DNA of 64,000 nucleotides from Arenibacter sp. F26102 (GCF_023015865.1 NZ_JALKBC010000007.1:62001-126000), one strand, 5' to 3'. Shown: positions 43,171 to 52,243, numbered from the stretch's first letter. Translations and numbers: made by a program. The notes: generated by a model from the letters alone, not told the origin.

Positions 43171-44283
43171 ATGATAAACAATGATTGGTATAAGATTACC
43201 GACCCAAAAGATATTATTACCCCTGCGCTTTTGGTTTATCCGGATCGGATAGAAAAAAACATTGGTACCATGATAACTATGGCAGGAGGTACCCGTAACC
43301 TAAGGCCTCATATAAAGACCCATAAAACTGCCGAAATTATAAAGCTTCAGTTGAAGCGTGGCATTCATAAATTTAAGTGCGCTACCGTTGCAGAAGCAGA
43401 ACTCTTGGCAAAATGCGGTGCGGAAGACATCCTTCTCGCAATGCAACCGGTAGGAGCCAATATAAACAGGTTTTTCAGTTTGATTGCGAAATATCCAAAC
43501 AGCACATTTTCCACCATTGTCGACGACCAGCAAATTATTGAACAAATAGCAAAAACTGCTGACGGCAAAGGTATTCAAGTGCCACTGTGGTTGGATATAA
43601 ATAATGGGATGAACAGAACAGGAATTCAACCCAATGCGCAAGCAGTTGAATTGTACAAAGGCATATATAAGAATCCCAACTTACTTGCTGCAGGATTACA
43701 TGTTTACGACGGGCATATCCACAACAAAGATCTATCTGAAAGAGAGGATAAATGCAATAAAGATTTTGAAGCGATTCTGGACTTGAAAAGATCTTTGGAG
43801 GAAATAGACATTCGTGTTCCTAGTATTGTGGCAGGCGGCTCCCCAACATTTCCCATTCATCTAAAGCGCGAAGGGGTGGAGACCAGTCCCGGAACAACAC
43901 TATTATGGGATGCTGGCTATGCTGCTTCATATCAGGAGATGAACTTTATTCCAGCTGCAGTATTGTTAACTAGGGTAATAAGTAAGCCTAAATCCAATTT
44001 AGTCTGCTTCGACCTAGGACATAAACACTTGGCATCGGAGATGACTTTCCCCAGGGTATTATTGTTGGAAGGAGAAGAATGTACCCAAATAGGGCAGAGT
44101 GAGGAACATTTGGTGGTACAATGCCCCAATGATGACATGTTTAAAGTGGGGGATGTAGCATATGCCATACCGGTACATATTTGCCCAACTGTTGCCAAAT
44201 ATGATGAAGTCCTAACGGTGGTTGATGGAAGTCTGACCAGCTCTTGGAAAGTAGTCGCAAGAAATTTAAAAATAAATATATAA
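43171..44283 (+). CDS. D-threonine aldolase / D-serine dehydratase-like PLP enzyme (DSD1 family)
   Basis: 370 residues from ATG 43171. Alanine-racemase-type TIM barrel with the PLP Lys in LRPHIKTHKTAEI, GLHVYDGHIH, and VAGGSPTFPIH in the phosphate-binding area. The C-terminal D-serine dehydratase-like domain ends in PVHICPTVAKYDEVLTVVDG, with the His-x-Cys metal site of this family (Zn or Mn). It either dehydrates D-serine to pyruvate and ammonia or cleaves D-threonine and D-3-hydroxy amino acids to glycine and aldehyde. RidA upstream favours an enamine product, hence dehydratase. Confidence 0.9.
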   Translation: MINNDWYKITDPKDIITPALLVYPDRIEKNIGTMITMAGGTRNLRPHIKTHKTAEIIKLQLKRGIHKFKCATVAEAELLAKCGAEDILLAMQPVGANINRFFSLIAKYPNSTFSTIVDDQQIIEQIAKTADGKGIQVPLWLDINNGMNRTGIQPNAQAVELYKGIYKNPNLLAAGLHVYDGHIHNKDLSEREDKCNKDFEAILDLKRSLEEIDIRVPSIVAGGSPTFPIHLKREGVETSPGTTLLWDAGYAASYQEMNFIPAAVLLTRVISKPKSNLVCFDLGHKHLASEMTFPRVLLLEGEECTQIGQSEEHLVVQCPNDDMFKVGDVAYAIPVHICPTVAKYDEVLTVVDGSLTSSWKVVARNLKINI

Positions 44284-44344
44284 ACCTTCCAATAAAAGGT
44301 CTCTTAATAAAAGGATGGCCCGCAAACTGGATAAAATTTGAAAT

Positions 44345-45409
44345 ATGTTCGTATTTGATGCTCATTTAGACCTTTCTATGAATGCCATGGAATGGAATAG
44401 GGATTTAACTTGGACCGTAGCCGATATTAGGAAAAGCGAAGTGGGCATGGCAGATAAACTGGATAGGGCAAGGAATACGGTCTCTTTAGATGCTATGCGA
44501 AAGGGGAATATTGGCCTATGTGTGGCTACCCAAATAGCGAGATACGTAAAGAGGGAAAATCAATTACCAGGTTGGAATTCTCCCCACCAGGCCTGGGCAC
44601 AAACCCAGGGACAGTTAGCTTGGTACAGGGCTATGGAGGAAATAGGGGAAATGGTCCAAATTAGAAATTTGGCCGAATTGAATACACATTTGGACTTATG
44701 GAAAAATGGCGTGAACAAAACACCCATTGGCTATATACTTAGTTTGGAAGGAGCCGATTCCATAATTACTTTGGAATATCTGGAACGTTCGTATGAACAA
44801 GGTCTCAGGGCTATCGGTCCTGCACATTATGGCCCGGGGACCTATGCGCATGGTACAGATTCAGTTGGAGGGATTGGCCAAAAGGGTAAGGCATTATTAA
44901 AAGAGATAGAACGATTAAACCTAATTCTGGATGCCACTCATTTATGCGATGTTAGTTTTTGGGAAACCATGAAGGTTTACAATGGTCCGGTCTGGGCAAG
45001 CCACAACAATTGTCGGAAATTTGTGGACCATAACCGGCAATTTTCAGATGAACAAATAAGAGAACTTATTGGTAGGCAGTCAGTAATTGGCATAGCATTG
45101 GACGCTTGGATGATGGTCCCCAATTGGGTTCGAGGAGTTTCAACACCTGAGGGAATGGATGTTACCCTTACCCAAATGATAGACAATATAGACCATATTT
45201 GCCAGTTATCCGGAAATTCACTACATGTTGGGATAGGGACCGATCTTGATGGCGGTTTTGGGAAAGAGCAATGTCCGACCGACCTAGATACGATTGCAGA
45301 CCTTCAAGAGGTTCCCAAGCTACTTTCAGAAAGAGGCTATTCGGAAACGGATATTGAAAATATAATGAGCAAAAATTTTATAGGGTTTCTCAAAAAAGTG
45401 TGGAAATGA
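44345..45409 (+). CDS. M19 membrane dipeptidase-type metallopeptidase
   Basis: 354 residues, no signal peptide. Renal-dipeptidase fold with the binuclear zinc residues DAHLD (His-x-Asp), LSLEGAD (bridging Glu), DATHLCD and WASHNNCRKF (His), and GTDLDGGFG (Asp). M19 enzymes cleave dipeptides, often with a C-terminal D-residue, which suits an operon for D-amino acids: it could release D-serine or similar from Xaa-D-Xaa dipeptides or N-acyl derivatives. Last gene of the gntP-ridA-DSD-dipeptidase unit (61 bases after the PLP enzyme). Confidence 0.93.
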   Translation: MFVFDAHLDLSMNAMEWNRDLTWTVADIRKSEVGMADKLDRARNTVSLDAMRKGNIGLCVATQIARYVKRENQLPGWNSPHQAWAQTQGQLAWYRAMEEIGEMVQIRNLAELNTHLDLWKNGVNKTPIGYILSLEGADSIITLEYLERSYEQGLRAIGPAHYGPGTYAHGTDSVGGIGQKGKALLKEIERLNLILDATHLCDVSFWETMKVYNGPVWASHNNCRKFVDHNRQFSDEQIRELIGRQSVIGIALDAWMMVPNWVRGVSTPEGMDVTLTQMIDNIDHICQLSGNSLHVGIGTDLDGGFGKEQCPTDLDTIADLQEVPKLLSERGYSETDIENIMSKNFIGFLKKVWK

Positions 45410-45508
45410 TTAGCGTACTTTTTTAATTGCCCATTTTTAACAGCATTTTAGATACACATGGCAAGGTATTTGATATTTTTGTATCTGATTCGTACCTTAA
45501 TCGGCCAT

Positions 45509-46150
45509 ATGAGAATTGTATTTTTATTTTGCGTTCTGTTTTTAATTTCCCAGCTAGGTATTGCTCAAACAGATCTTCCTACGACCAATCCTTTGAAAAT
45601 TGAAGGGGACAAAGGAGTGAGGGAAAACCCCGACCAAGGAACTGCTTTGAATTTCCCTTCCATTATTACCTTAAAACCTACCACCAATCTTAAGGATTCC
45701 CTTACGGCCAGAAATATAAAAATGCTTCCTGATAGGGAGTTGGTTCAGGCAGGATACGGTCTAAAGATAGACCCTAAAGTAGGTGTAAAGGAAAAGGAAG
45801 GTTCTTCCACCTTTTTTGGAAATATGTATTTGGGCGATATTAAAAGCAATGGAAAATTTGTGGGCATTGTTTGCCGTGATCACGAATATGTAGATGGTGA
45901 TAGGGTTAGGATATTGCTAAATGATAAAGTGGTGGAACCTAATATTTTTTTAACAGGTTCCTTTAAGGGAATCAATCTGGATTTACAAAAGGGTTTTAAT
46001 AGAATTGATTTTGAGGCATTGAACCAAGGTACCTCGGGGCCTAATACTGCTCAAGTAAATGTTTATGACGATGAAGGCAAAATGATACATTCCAATATGT
46101 GGAATTTATCCACTGGTTCTAAAGCCACTATTATAATTATAAAGGAATAG
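45509..46150 (+). CDS. secreted protein of unknown function
   Basis: 213 residues from ATG 45509 (MRIVFLFCVLFLISQLGIAQ is the signal peptide; an upstream start at 45458 would add an unlikely 17 residues). The mature part has a disordered Pro/Asp/Asn-rich start and, from about residue 115, a compact beta-rich segment (MYLGDIKSNGKFVGIVCRDHEYVDGDRVRILLNDKVVEPNIFLTGSFKGINLDL, then NRIDFEALNQGTSGPNTAQVNVYDDEGKMI) like an Ig or jelly-roll sandwich. No enzymatic motif. Family not recognised beyond flavobacterial hypotheticals. Confidence 0.8.
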   Translation: MRIVFLFCVLFLISQLGIAQTDLPTTNPLKIEGDKGVRENPDQGTALNFPSIITLKPTTNLKDSLTARNIKMLPDRELVQAGYGLKIDPKVGVKEKEGSSTFFGNMYLGDIKSNGKFVGIVCRDHEYVDGDRVRILLNDKVVEPNIFLTGSFKGINLDLQKGFNRIDFEALNQGTSGPNTAQVNVYDDEGKMIHSNMWNLSTGSKATIIIIKE

Positions 46151-46176
46151 CCAAAAAAACATAAACGCTGACCAAT

Positions 46177-46275
46177 ATGAAAGGATATTACTATTTGTTG
46201 ATTATTAATCTATTGCTTATTCTTATCCCTTATTCCTTAAGGGTCTTTAGGAATTTTAAACGTAACAAAAACTGA
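46177..46275 (+). CDS. possible 32-residue single-span membrane protein
   Basis: ATG 46177 to TGA 46273-46275. The product is MKGYYYLLIINLLLILIPYSL followed by a basic tail (RVFRNFKRNKN), one hydrophobic helix with positive-inside charges. It is 26 bases after the secreted-protein gene and could be translated from the same mRNA. The composition is convincing, but without comparison it could be chance. Confidence 0.4.
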   Translation: MKGYYYLLIINLLLILIPYSLRVFRNFKRNKN

Positions 46276-46462
46276 TCGTTGGGTTGCAAATAGGTATCTT
46301 GTTTTTTTATCAACCTTAATAGTCAGGTGAATTTACTGCATCTACAATTTTAAGTCAATTCGATTTTTATTGGGATGTAGGCCAAGGGATTATAATTGAT
46401 TTCGGTTGTTTATAATGCTGAAAACCTCAGGGCCATATTTTCGTAAATAATGTAAAACATTT

Positions 46463-47224
46463 ATGATGCGGTTGACTTTATTGCTTGTATTTGCCATTAT
46501 TTTCTCCAGTTGTTCCCAAGAAAAGGACATGCCTGTTTATGAACCCTCCATGGAAATGATCTTGGAACCTGGGTCTACTACTCCCATCGCTAACGAAATA
46601 CCAGGTCCTCATTTAAATGAATCAGGGGCCTATCATTATTTGGCCTTAGGCGATAGTTATACTATTGGCGCAAGTGTTACTAGTGCAGAAAGCATTCCAA
46701 TCCAATTAAAGGATAGATTGGAGCAGGGTTTAGAAGTAAAGGTCAATACCGAAATTATAGCCGTCACCGGATGGCGCACAGATAATTTATTGGATGCAAT
46801 CAACAGAGGAACCTTGTTGCCAAGCTATGATTTGGTAACCCTTTTGATTGGGGTAAACAACCAATACCAGGGCAAGCCATTTAGTGTATATACCAAGGAG
46901 TTTCCCCTGCTTTTGGAACGTGCCATTGACCTGGCTTACGGCAACCCTAAAAATGTTGTTGTTATTTCTATTCCAGATTATGCCTATACCCCGTTTGCGG
47001 CAGGAAGAAATACCGATAAAATTTCCAAAGAAATTGATGAATACAATGCCTTTACAAAGGCTACGGCTTTGCAGAATGGTGTTCCTTTTGTAAATATTAC
47101 GGACATAACACGACATGGATTGACCAATCCTGATTTAGTAGCAGGGGATGGCCTTCATCCTTCAGGAGAGGCCTATAAGCGATTTGTAGATGAATTATAC
47201 CCCGTAGTACTTCCTATTTTTTGA
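46463..47224 (+). CDS. SGNH/GDSL hydrolase lipoprotein
   Basis: 253 residues. Lipobox FSSC (Cys17). Block I ALGDSYTIGASV (nucleophile Ser), Gly and Asn blocks in VTGWRTDNL and LLIGVNNQYQ, and block V DGLHPSGEAY (catalytic Asp and His). It is an envelope-anchored esterase or deacetylase, of the GDSL lipase subfamily; the acyl substrate is not predictable. Confidence 0.92.
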   Translation: MMRLTLLLVFAIIFSSCSQEKDMPVYEPSMEMILEPGSTTPIANEIPGPHLNESGAYHYLALGDSYTIGASVTSAESIPIQLKDRLEQGLEVKVNTEIIAVTGWRTDNLLDAINRGTLLPSYDLVTLLIGVNNQYQGKPFSVYTKEFPLLLERAIDLAYGNPKNVVVISIPDYAYTPFAAGRNTDKISKEIDEYNAFTKATALQNGVPFVNITDITRHGLTNPDLVAGDGLHPSGEAYKRFVDELYPVVLPIF

Positions 47225-47399
47225 TTAGGACTATTCCAGTAAATTAAATTTGCGGTCAAGTCTTAGGAGATTTTCCCATTTTTAAGGATGGCCCTAGGCC
47301 ATAATTAGGTAGTAACAGAGTAAGTTTCATGGTTCGCCTACCAATAACTTTAATTACTTTTACACATTGTAAATCCCCTCAATCAAAACATAATTTCTA

Positions 47400-49136
47400 A
47401 TGTCCAATAAAAAAGTTAGTATTCTTACCGCCTTTAAAACAATAATTTGGCCACGGCGCAATTTGGTTTTTGTCGGGCTGTTCTTGATCGTTATAAGCAA
47501 TGCAGCAAATTTTGTAGGTCCTATCTCCCTAAAATATTTTATGGACGATGTTATTCCAAACAAGGATATGACTATGCTTAAAATATTGGTCGGTTTGGTA
47601 ATACTATCAATTTTGGTAAGGGCCGTAACCTCCTTTTTGTTGACAAAAATATTGAGTGTACAGGCACAATACCTTATCTCTGAGCTTAGGGCACAGGTGC
47701 AAAAGAAAGTGCTTTCACTTCCGATCCGCTTTTTTGACAATGCCAAATCTGGTGCCTTGGTTTCCCGTATAATGTCCGATGTAGAGGGGGTTCGCAATCT
47801 TATTGGTACAGGTTTGGTTCAATTGGTGGGAGGAAGTATAACGGCAATAGGTGCCCTGGTTTACATGTTGTGGATAAGTCCGTCTATGACCTTCTTTACC
47901 TTTATTCCATTAGCCATTTTTGCCTTTATAGCCTTAAAGGCCTTTAAGATTATTAGACCTATTTTCAGAAATAGGGGAAAAATAAATGCTGAGGTTACCG
48001 GGAGGCTAACAGAAACTCTGAGCGGAATTAGGGTCATTAAAGGTTTCAATGCAGAGGAACAGGAAACAAAGGTTTTTGAGAATGGAGTGGAGTTATTGTT
48101 TCAAAATGTAAAAAAGAGCCTAACGGCAACGGCTTTTATGACCAGTTCATCCACCTTTCTTATAGGAATTGCCACTACAGGAATTATGGGAATTGGTGGG
48201 TATAAAATAATGTACGAAGGCTTAAGCCTTGGAGATTTTTTGTCATTTACCTTTGTTTTGGGCATCATGATCGCACCTATTGTGCAAATGAGTAATATTG
48301 GAAGTCAACTTACAGAGGCATTGGCCGGTCTTGATCGGACGGAAGAACTAATGAACATGGTACCGGAAGCCAATGAAGAGGAAAGAACAATTGTTCTGGA
48401 TAATATAAAAGGGGATATAGCCTTTAAGGATGTGTCATTTGCCTATGAAGAGGATAAGGATGTATTGCACAATGTTAGTTTTGAAGTGAAGTCGGGCAAT
48501 GTGGTAGCCCTAGTGGGTAGCTCGGGTTCAGGGAAATCTACGATTGCCGGTTTGGCGGCCACATTTTTAAATCCCTTATCAGGGACTATTACTGTGGATG
48601 ATCAAGATCTTTCCAATGTGGATCTTAGTAGCTATCGGCGAAATTTAGGAGTGGTCCTACAGGACGAATTTTTGTTTGAAGGTACCATTAGGGAGAATAT
48701 AATGTTCCCTAGGCCCAATGCCACTGAGGAAGAAGTTCTAAAAGCCGTTAAGGCAGCTTATGTGGATGAATTTACAGATAGGTTCGAAAAAGGTTTGGAT
48801 ACCCTGATCGGGGAACGGGGAGTGAAGCTGTCCGGTGGGCAAAGACAACGTATTGCCATAGCTAGGGCGGTCTTGGCCGATCCAAAAATTTTGATATTGG
48901 ACGAGGCTACTTCCAATTTGGATACGGAAAGTGAGGCTTTGATACAAAAAAGTTTGGCCACCCTAACCGAAGGACGAACCACATTTGTCATCGCCCACAG
49001 ATTGAGTACCATTAGAAAAGCCAATCAGATTCTTGTAATAGAAGATGGTCGGATTGCTGAAAAAGGCACGCATGATGAACTTATAGCAAAAGAAGGACGA
49101 TACTTTAACCTATTTACCTACCAGGCGAGGATATAA
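47400..49136 (+). CDS. ABC transporter, fused membrane and ATPase domains (MsbA-like exporter)
   Basis: 578 residues. Six membrane segments in about residues 18-310 (ABC transporter type 1 fold), then the ATPase: VALVGSSGSGKSTIAGL (Walker A), GVVLQDEFLFEGTIRENIMF (Q-loop), VKLSGGQRQRIAIARAVLADPKILILDEATSNLD (signature and Walker B), VIAHRLSTI (H-loop). It acts as a homodimeric half-transporter for lipids or drugs; MsbA/BmrA-like. No partner half-transporter is adjacent. Confidence 0.94.
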   Translation: MSNKKVSILTAFKTIIWPRRNLVFVGLFLIVISNAANFVGPISLKYFMDDVIPNKDMTMLKILVGLVILSILVRAVTSFLLTKILSVQAQYLISELRAQVQKKVLSLPIRFFDNAKSGALVSRIMSDVEGVRNLIGTGLVQLVGGSITAIGALVYMLWISPSMTFFTFIPLAIFAFIALKAFKIIRPIFRNRGKINAEVTGRLTETLSGIRVIKGFNAEEQETKVFENGVELLFQNVKKSLTATAFMTSSSTFLIGIATTGIMGIGGYKIMYEGLSLGDFLSFTFVLGIMIAPIVQMSNIGSQLTEALAGLDRTEELMNMVPEANEEERTIVLDNIKGDIAFKDVSFAYEEDKDVLHNVSFEVKSGNVVALVGSSGSGKSTIAGLAATFLNPLSGTITVDDQDLSNVDLSSYRRNLGVVLQDEFLFEGTIRENIMFPRPNATEEEVLKAVKAAYVDEFTDRFEKGLDTLIGERGVKLSGGQRQRIAIARAVLADPKILILDEATSNLDTESEALIQKSLATLTEGRTTFVIAHRLSTIRKANQILVIEDGRIAEKGTHDELIAKEGRYFNLFTYQARI

Positions 49137-49178
49137 TATATCATTGTTGTTTGTCGTGAATCCATGTGTGGTTTTAGG

Positions 49179-49229
49179 ATACATTTACTCTGTTACCAAT
49201 TATATTAATTGGTAACAGAGTAAATGTAT
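49179..49229. repeat. 24-bp perfect inverted repeat with 3-base loop
   Basis: Left arm 49179-49202, loop TAT, right arm 49206-49229, no mismatches. It lies between the convergent ABC exporter and ferredoxin genes, so a bidirectional terminator is the simplest reading, although the stem is AT-rich and the flanks have no good T run. A partial relative of its core (TAACAGAGTAA) occurs at 47311-47321. Confidence 0.8.
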
Positions 49230-49273
49230 AGTAAGGCTATTGGTTTTCCCTTGTATAAGGGGTGGTATAAAAT

Positions 49274-49603
49274 TTAGCTTTCCGGAGCCAATTCAACTTC
49301 CAGACCTTCCAAATCCTCTGTGATATGAATTTGGCAACCCAAGCGGCTGTTGTCCTTCACATTAAATGCCTCGGCAAGCATGGCATCCTCATCATCGGAT
49401 ATTTCGGGTAGTTGGTGGTCAGACTCTACATAGCACTGACAAGAAGCGCACATGGCCATACCTCCACATATACCAATAGTTCCTTCTGGGGCAAGTTCGT
49501 AGGAACGAACTATTTCCATAAGGTTCATATTCATGTCTGTAGGTGCATCTACCTCGTGTACAACCCCATCCCTATCCTTAATCTTTATTTTAACATCGCT
49601 CAT
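49274..49603 (-). CDS. [2Fe-2S] ferredoxin (adrenodoxin type)
   Basis: 109 residues. ICGGMAMCASCQCYV provides the C-x5-C-x2-C ligands and RLGCQIHI the fourth Cys. The order and spacing are those of adrenodoxin/ISC ferredoxins rather than plant type. It carries electrons for Fe-S assembly or hydroxylases. The flavoprotein 70 bases upstream on the same strand is its likely reductase. Confidence 0.94.
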   Translation of the reverse strand: MSDVKIKIKDRDGVVHEVDAPTDMNMNLMEIVRSYELAPEGTIGICGGMAMCASCQCYVESDHQLPEISDDEDAMLAEAFNVKDNSRLGCQIHITEDLEGLEVELAPES

Positions 49604-49673
49604 GCCAGAAATATTCTTATTTGGTAATTGGCAGCAAATTTAAGGGATTTACTTTAGGAATTAGTTGTTTTTT

Positions 49674-50732
49674 TTAATCAATGGACTTTACAACAGCTTT
49701 GGGAGCTTCCTTTTTGCTTCCATCGAAACCGGAAACACCGCCGACGGTAGTATATTTCATCACATATTTTTTGTCCGGGAAAATGCGTTGATAGGCACTT
49801 TGGCACATTAGGGTTGCCTCATGAAAACCACAAAGAATCAATTTTAATTTGCCGGGATAAGTGTTTACATCGCCAATGGCATAGATACCAGGTATGTTGG
49901 TCTGATAATCGAAAGTATTTACCTTAATGGCGTTCTTTTCAATTTCCAATCCCCAATTCCCAATGGGTCCTAGCTTTGGAGAAAGCCCGAACAAGGGAAT
50001 AAAATCGTCTATTTCCTTGATAATTTCCTCGTCCTGGTCACCGGACTTATTAATTACGGCTGCTTCCAGTTTTCCGCTGCCCCTTAGTTCCACTACTTCT
50101 GCGGGCGTGATAAGATTTATTTTTCCTATATTTTTTAGGGCCTGTACTTTTTCTACAGAATCCAAAGCACCTCTAAATTCATTTCTTCTATGCACCAAAG
50201 TCACCTCTGAAGCCACATTGGCCAAAAAGATACTCCAGTCCAAGGCAGAATCCCCACCTCCTGCTATAAGCACTCTCTTATTGCGATAAACTTCTGGGTC
50301 TTTTATAAAATAAGCAACCCCTTTATCCTCAAAAGAACTAAGGTTGTTTATTAAGGGTTTTCTGGGTTCAAAACTGCCGAGACCACCGGCAATGGCAATA
50401 ATTGGTGCATTGTGCTTGGTACCCTTGTTGGTGGTTACCAGAAAAGTTCCGTCATCCAATTTTTCTATCGTATTGGCTCGTTCTCCCAAGGTAAAACCCG
50501 GTTGGAATGCTTTGATCTGTTCCATAAGGTTATTTACAAGATCACCTGCCAAAACCTCTGGAAAGCCAGGAATATCATAAATGGGTTTTTTGGGATATAT
50601 TTCGGAACACTGTCCTCCGGCTTGAGGCAATGCGTCTATTAGATGGCACTTAAGTTGTAAAAGACCTGCTTCAAAAACAGCAAAAAGACCTGTTGGGCCG
50701 GCACCAATAATTAGAATGTCTGTTTTAATCAT
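49674..50732 (-). CDS. ferredoxin-NADP+ reductase-like FAD protein (TrxR-like, YumC type)
   Basis: 352 residues. Two dinucleotide folds: IIGAGPTGLFAVFEAGLLQLKCHLID for FAD and RVLIAGGGDSALDWSIFLA for NAD(P), plus the GIYAIGDVNTYPGKLKLILCGFHEATL FAD motif. The CxxC of true thioredoxin reductases is absent between the folds, which places it with the TrxR-like ferredoxin-NADP reductases. It probably reduces the adjacent [2Fe-2S] ferredoxin. A -7 box lies just upstream. Confidence 0.92.
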   Translation of the reverse strand: MIKTDILIIGAGPTGLFAVFEAGLLQLKCHLIDALPQAGGQCSEIYPKKPIYDIPGFPEVLAGDLVNNLMEQIKAFQPGFTLGERANTIEKLDDGTFLVTTNKGTKHNAPIIAIAGGLGSFEPRKPLINNLSSFEDKGVAYFIKDPEVYRNKRVLIAGGGDSALDWSIFLANVASEVTLVHRRNEFRGALDSVEKVQALKNIGKINLITPAEVVELRGSGKLEAAVINKSGDQDEEIIKEIDDFIPLFGLSPKLGPIGNWGLEIEKNAIKVNTFDYQTNIPGIYAIGDVNTYPGKLKLILCGFHEATLMCQSAYQRIFPDKKYVMKYTTVGGVSGFDGSKKEAPKAVVKSID

Positions 50733-50756
50733 GGAGAAAAGAACTTAAAATAGCTA

Positions 50757-50764
50757 CAAAGCTA
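50757..50764 (-). promoter_or_regulatory. -7 box TAGCTTTG of the reductase-ferredoxin pair
   Basis: Exact TAnnTTTG on the minus strand, 24 bases before the reductase ATG, between it and the nfu gene. Confidence 0.45.
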
Positions 50765-50804
50765 GAAAAGGAATGGATATATATTTATGATAAAAGTCAG
50801 ATTG

Positions 50805-51044
50805 CTAGGCCACATTTATGACCTCCAGTATTTGTGGTGCATATTTTTTTATGGTCATTTCAACGCCGCTTTTAAGGGTCATCTGATTTACGGTACACCC
50901 TACACAGGCCCCTTCCAATTTTACTTTAACGGAAGTGTCATTGTCAATGGAAATTAGGGATATATCCCCTCCATCACTTTGTAAAAAAGGACGGATTTCC
51001 TCCAAAGCCTTTTCTACGTTATTTTTAAGTTCAATCGATGTCAT
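50805..51044 (-). CDS. NifU C-terminal domain protein (Nfu-type Fe-S carrier)
   Basis: 79 residues, only the Nfu domain. CVGCTVNQMTLKSGVEMTIKKYAPQI carries the CxxC pair that holds a transferable [4Fe-4S] cluster between two monomers, preceded by IRPFLQSDGGDISLISID. It starts 2 bases after mrp ends, so the two are one operon for Fe-S cluster delivery. Confidence 0.95.
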   Translation of the reverse strand: MTSIELKNNVEKALEEIRPFLQSDGGDISLISIDNDTSVKVKLEGACVGCTVNQMTLKSGVEMTIKKYAPQILEVINVA

Positions 51045-51046
51045 AA

Positions 51047-52189
51047 TTATTTCTTTTTAACAGCCGAACAACCCGCCATTGTAGTTATTTTAATAGCCTC
51101 TGTTGGAGGTAAACTTTTATTTCTTCCTACCACTTCCCGAACTACATTTTTAGTAATTTCTTCAAAAGCAGATTCAATTGCGGTTGCCGTTTGTAGTGCC
51201 GCCGGCCTTCCTACATCACCTGCTTCCCTAATACTTTGAACGAGAGGTATCTCCCCTAAAAAAGGTACATTCAAATCCTCCGCCAAATGTTTGGCACCTT
51301 CTTTTCCAAAAATGTAATATTTATTGTTGGGTAATTCTTCAGGTGTAAAGTACGCCATATTTTCCACGATTCCCAGTACTGGAACATTTATGGAATCTTG
51401 TTGAAACATCGCTACTCCCTTACGGGCATCGGCCAAGGCCACTTCCTGTGGGGTACTTACTACCACGGCACCTGTAATTGGTAAGGATTGCATAATACTT
51501 AAATGTATATCCCCGGTTCCCGGAGGTAGATCTAACAACATAAAATCCAATTCTCCCCAATGGGCATCGAATATCATTTGATTTAACGCTTTGGCAGCCA
51601 TGGGGCCTCGCCAAATTACGGCCTGATTGGGTTGTGTGAAAAATCCAATGGATAAAATCTTGACCCCATAATTCTCTACGGGCTTCATTTTTGACTTTCC
51701 TTCGATATTGACGGCCAAGGGCTTTTCTTGGGTTACATCGAACATGATAGGCATTGAAGGACCGTAAATATCAGAATCCAAAAGGCCTACTTTAAAACCC
51801 ATTTTAGCCAAGGTTACCGCTAAATTTGCCGTTACCGTAGATTTTCCTACCCCTCCTTTTCCGGAAGCAACTGCAATTATATTTTTGATGCCAGGAATGG
51901 GTTTGCCTTTGATCTCATTTACCTTAGGCTTGGCAGCGGGTGCATCAACCTTTACATTTACGGTAATTTTGGCCTTGTTATACACTTTCTCATGAATAAC
52001 CTTTAAAATTTCAACCTCGGTTTTCTTTCTTGCCTGCAAACTTGGGTTGGAAATGGTGAGATCCACAACAACCTCGTCCCCAAAAACCATAATATTTTTT
52101 ACGGCGCCACTTTCCACCATATTTTGCCCTTCTCCTGGGACAGTAATATTTTCGAGCGCTTTCAGTATGTCTTTCTTGTCTAATTTCAT
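51047..52189 (-). CDS. mrp: Mrp/ApbC/NBP35-family P-loop Fe-S carrier ATPase
   Basis: 380 residues. N-terminal DUF59/FSCA domain (KKDILKALENITVPGEGQNMVESGAVKNI), then the MRP ATPase with the deviant Walker A AVASGKGGVGKSTVTANLAV, GLLDSDIYGPSMPIMF and DLPPGTGDIHLSIMQSLP. The CPHC-type cysteine pair found in many homologues is not present in the corresponding NMAYFTPEELPNNKYYIFG, the form usual in Bacteroidota; only MAGCSAV near the end keeps a Cys. It is followed directly by nfu. Confidence 0.94.
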   Translation of the reverse strand: MKLDKKDILKALENITVPGEGQNMVESGAVKNIMVFGDEVVVDLTISNPSLQARKKTEVEILKVIHEKVYNKAKITVNVKVDAPAAKPKVNEIKGKPIPGIKNIIAVASGKGGVGKSTVTANLAVTLAKMGFKVGLLDSDIYGPSMPIMFDVTQEKPLAVNIEGKSKMKPVENYGVKILSIGFFTQPNQAVIWRGPMAAKALNQMIFDAHWGELDFMLLDLPPGTGDIHLSIMQSLPITGAVVVSTPQEVALADARKGVAMFQQDSINVPVLGIVENMAYFTPEELPNNKYYIFGKEGAKHLAEDLNVPFLGEIPLVQSIREAGDVGRPAALQTATAIESAFEEITKNVVREVVGRNKSLPPTEAIKITTMAGCSAVKKK

Positions 52190-52235
52190 CCTAAACCATT
52201 CTTATTCAGTTATTATTAAAACTGATTCTAAATTA

Positions 52236-52243
52236 CAAAGATA
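52236..52243 (-). promoter_or_regulatory. -7 box TATCTTTG of mrp-nfu
   Basis: Exact TAnnTTTG on the minus strand, 46 bases before the mrp ATG; the -33 element is not recognisable. Confidence 0.45.
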
